Made by a program: the position numbers and the translations under genes. This document shows, piece by piece, positions 63,935-64,000 of a stretch of 64,000 bases of DNA (its first letter is position 1; every line of letters begins with the position of its first letter). The stretch is from the NCBI RefSeq assembly GCF_014201415.1, contig NZ_JACHEH010000004.1, forward strand, positions 372,001-436,000. Reading direction: 5' to 3'. This DNA comes from Chelatococcus composti (GTDB lineage: Bacteria; Pseudomonadota; Alphaproteobacteria; Rhizobiales; Beijerinckiaceae). The notes under the pieces are model-generated. The model was not told where the DNA came from and ran no database searches. It was given only the letters and a program-made list of their open reading frames with translations.

Positions 63935-64000
63935 TCAGGCCGGAGCGACGTTCACGGTCTCGCTCGCCAGCCAGTCGACGACGCCGACGAGCGCGGTGTG
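63935..64000 (-). CDS. C-terminal end of an unidentified gene
   Basis: The last 22 codons (ending in ALVGVVDWLASETVNVAPA) run open to the edge of the window, followed by a TGA at 63935-63937. The helix resembles C-termini of LysR-type regulators (DWLASE), but 21 residues are not enough to decide. It is upstream of gshA on the same strand (130 bases). Confidence 0.35.
   Translation of the reverse strand, partial: HTALVGVVDWLASETVNVAPA

Overview
The window looks like chromosomal DNA from a GC-rich alphaproteobacterium, most probably of the order Hyphomicrobiales (Rhizobiales). The pointers are a CcrM-type GANTC methyltransferase, an ATP synthase with separate b and b' subunits, an IalB-family protein, an alphaproteobacterial LexA box of the GTTC-N7-GTTC type, an aa3 oxidase cluster ctaC-D-B-G-E, and the neighbourhoods ispH-thrB-rnhA, dciA-dsbA-smc opposite mutY, and TPR protein-ispE opposite a polyprenyl synthase. 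I see no rRNA, tRNA, insertion sequence, prophage or CRISPR array. Nearly every gene is housekeeping; the less ordinary material is regulatory DNA and a few orphan genes.

Layout. 1-9.2 kb: an S49 peptidase cut by the window edge, a His/Trp-rich secreted protein, a tRNA methyltransferase with a DUF2007 protein, polyprenyl diphosphate synthase, IspE, a periplasmic TPR protein, ETF-ubiquinone oxidoreductase and a family-4-type uracil-DNA glycosylase. 9.2-18.7 kb: cytochrome bd oxidase (cydAB), a YpfJ-like metallopeptidase, MoaB, a small glycosyltransferase-like protein, a radical SAM protein behind an SOS box, a VOC protein, RNase HII, a peroxiredoxin, a DsbD N-domain protein and a YqgE/AlgH protein. 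18.8-31.9 kb: one long minus-strand run from ctaC through the aa3 oxidase genes and assembly factors (ctaB, a 64-residue protein, ctaG, DUF983, SURF1) to thrC, an M16 peptidase, a GNAT acetyltransferase and a large EAL-type signalling protein. 32.2-38.3 kb: IalB and a lipoprotein, then a tandem glycine riboswitch driving gcvT-gcvH-gcvPA-gcvPB. 38.3-46.4 kb: a truncated porin-like protein, the F0 operon atpI-B-E-b'-b, then smc, a DsbA-like protein and DciA. 46.4-53.5 kb: mutY, a second VOC protein, an AGCS amino-acid symporter, ccrM, rnhA, thrB and ispH. 53.5-64 kb: a HAD hydrolase, a CPA2 antiporter with a MATE exporter, a stand-alone GIY-YIG protein, a DUF937 protein, a DUF1127 protein divergent from a LysR regulator, an orphan Flp pilin, an EamA exporter, glutamate-cysteine ligase and the tail of one more gene.

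How the parts fit. Two terminal oxidases (aa3 and bd), ETF-QO, polyprenyl synthase for the quinone tail, and the F0 sector cover much of aerobic respiration. IspE, IspH and the polyprenyl synthase belong to the MEP/isoprenoid route. ThrB and ThrC are the last two steps of threonine synthesis, in separate operons. The glycine cleavage operon is self-sensing through its riboswitch. Uracil-DNA glycosylase, MutY, RNases HI and HII, Smc, DciA and CcrM cover repair and chromosome upkeep. No large undescribed system is evident. The best new leads are small: a LysR/DUF1127 divergent pair with a perfect operator-like inverted repeat, an SOS box on the radical SAM gene, a 22-bp palindrome on the ETF-QO promoter, a strong atp promoter whose transcript would begin with an intrinsic-terminator hairpin, and the isolated GIY-YIG gene.
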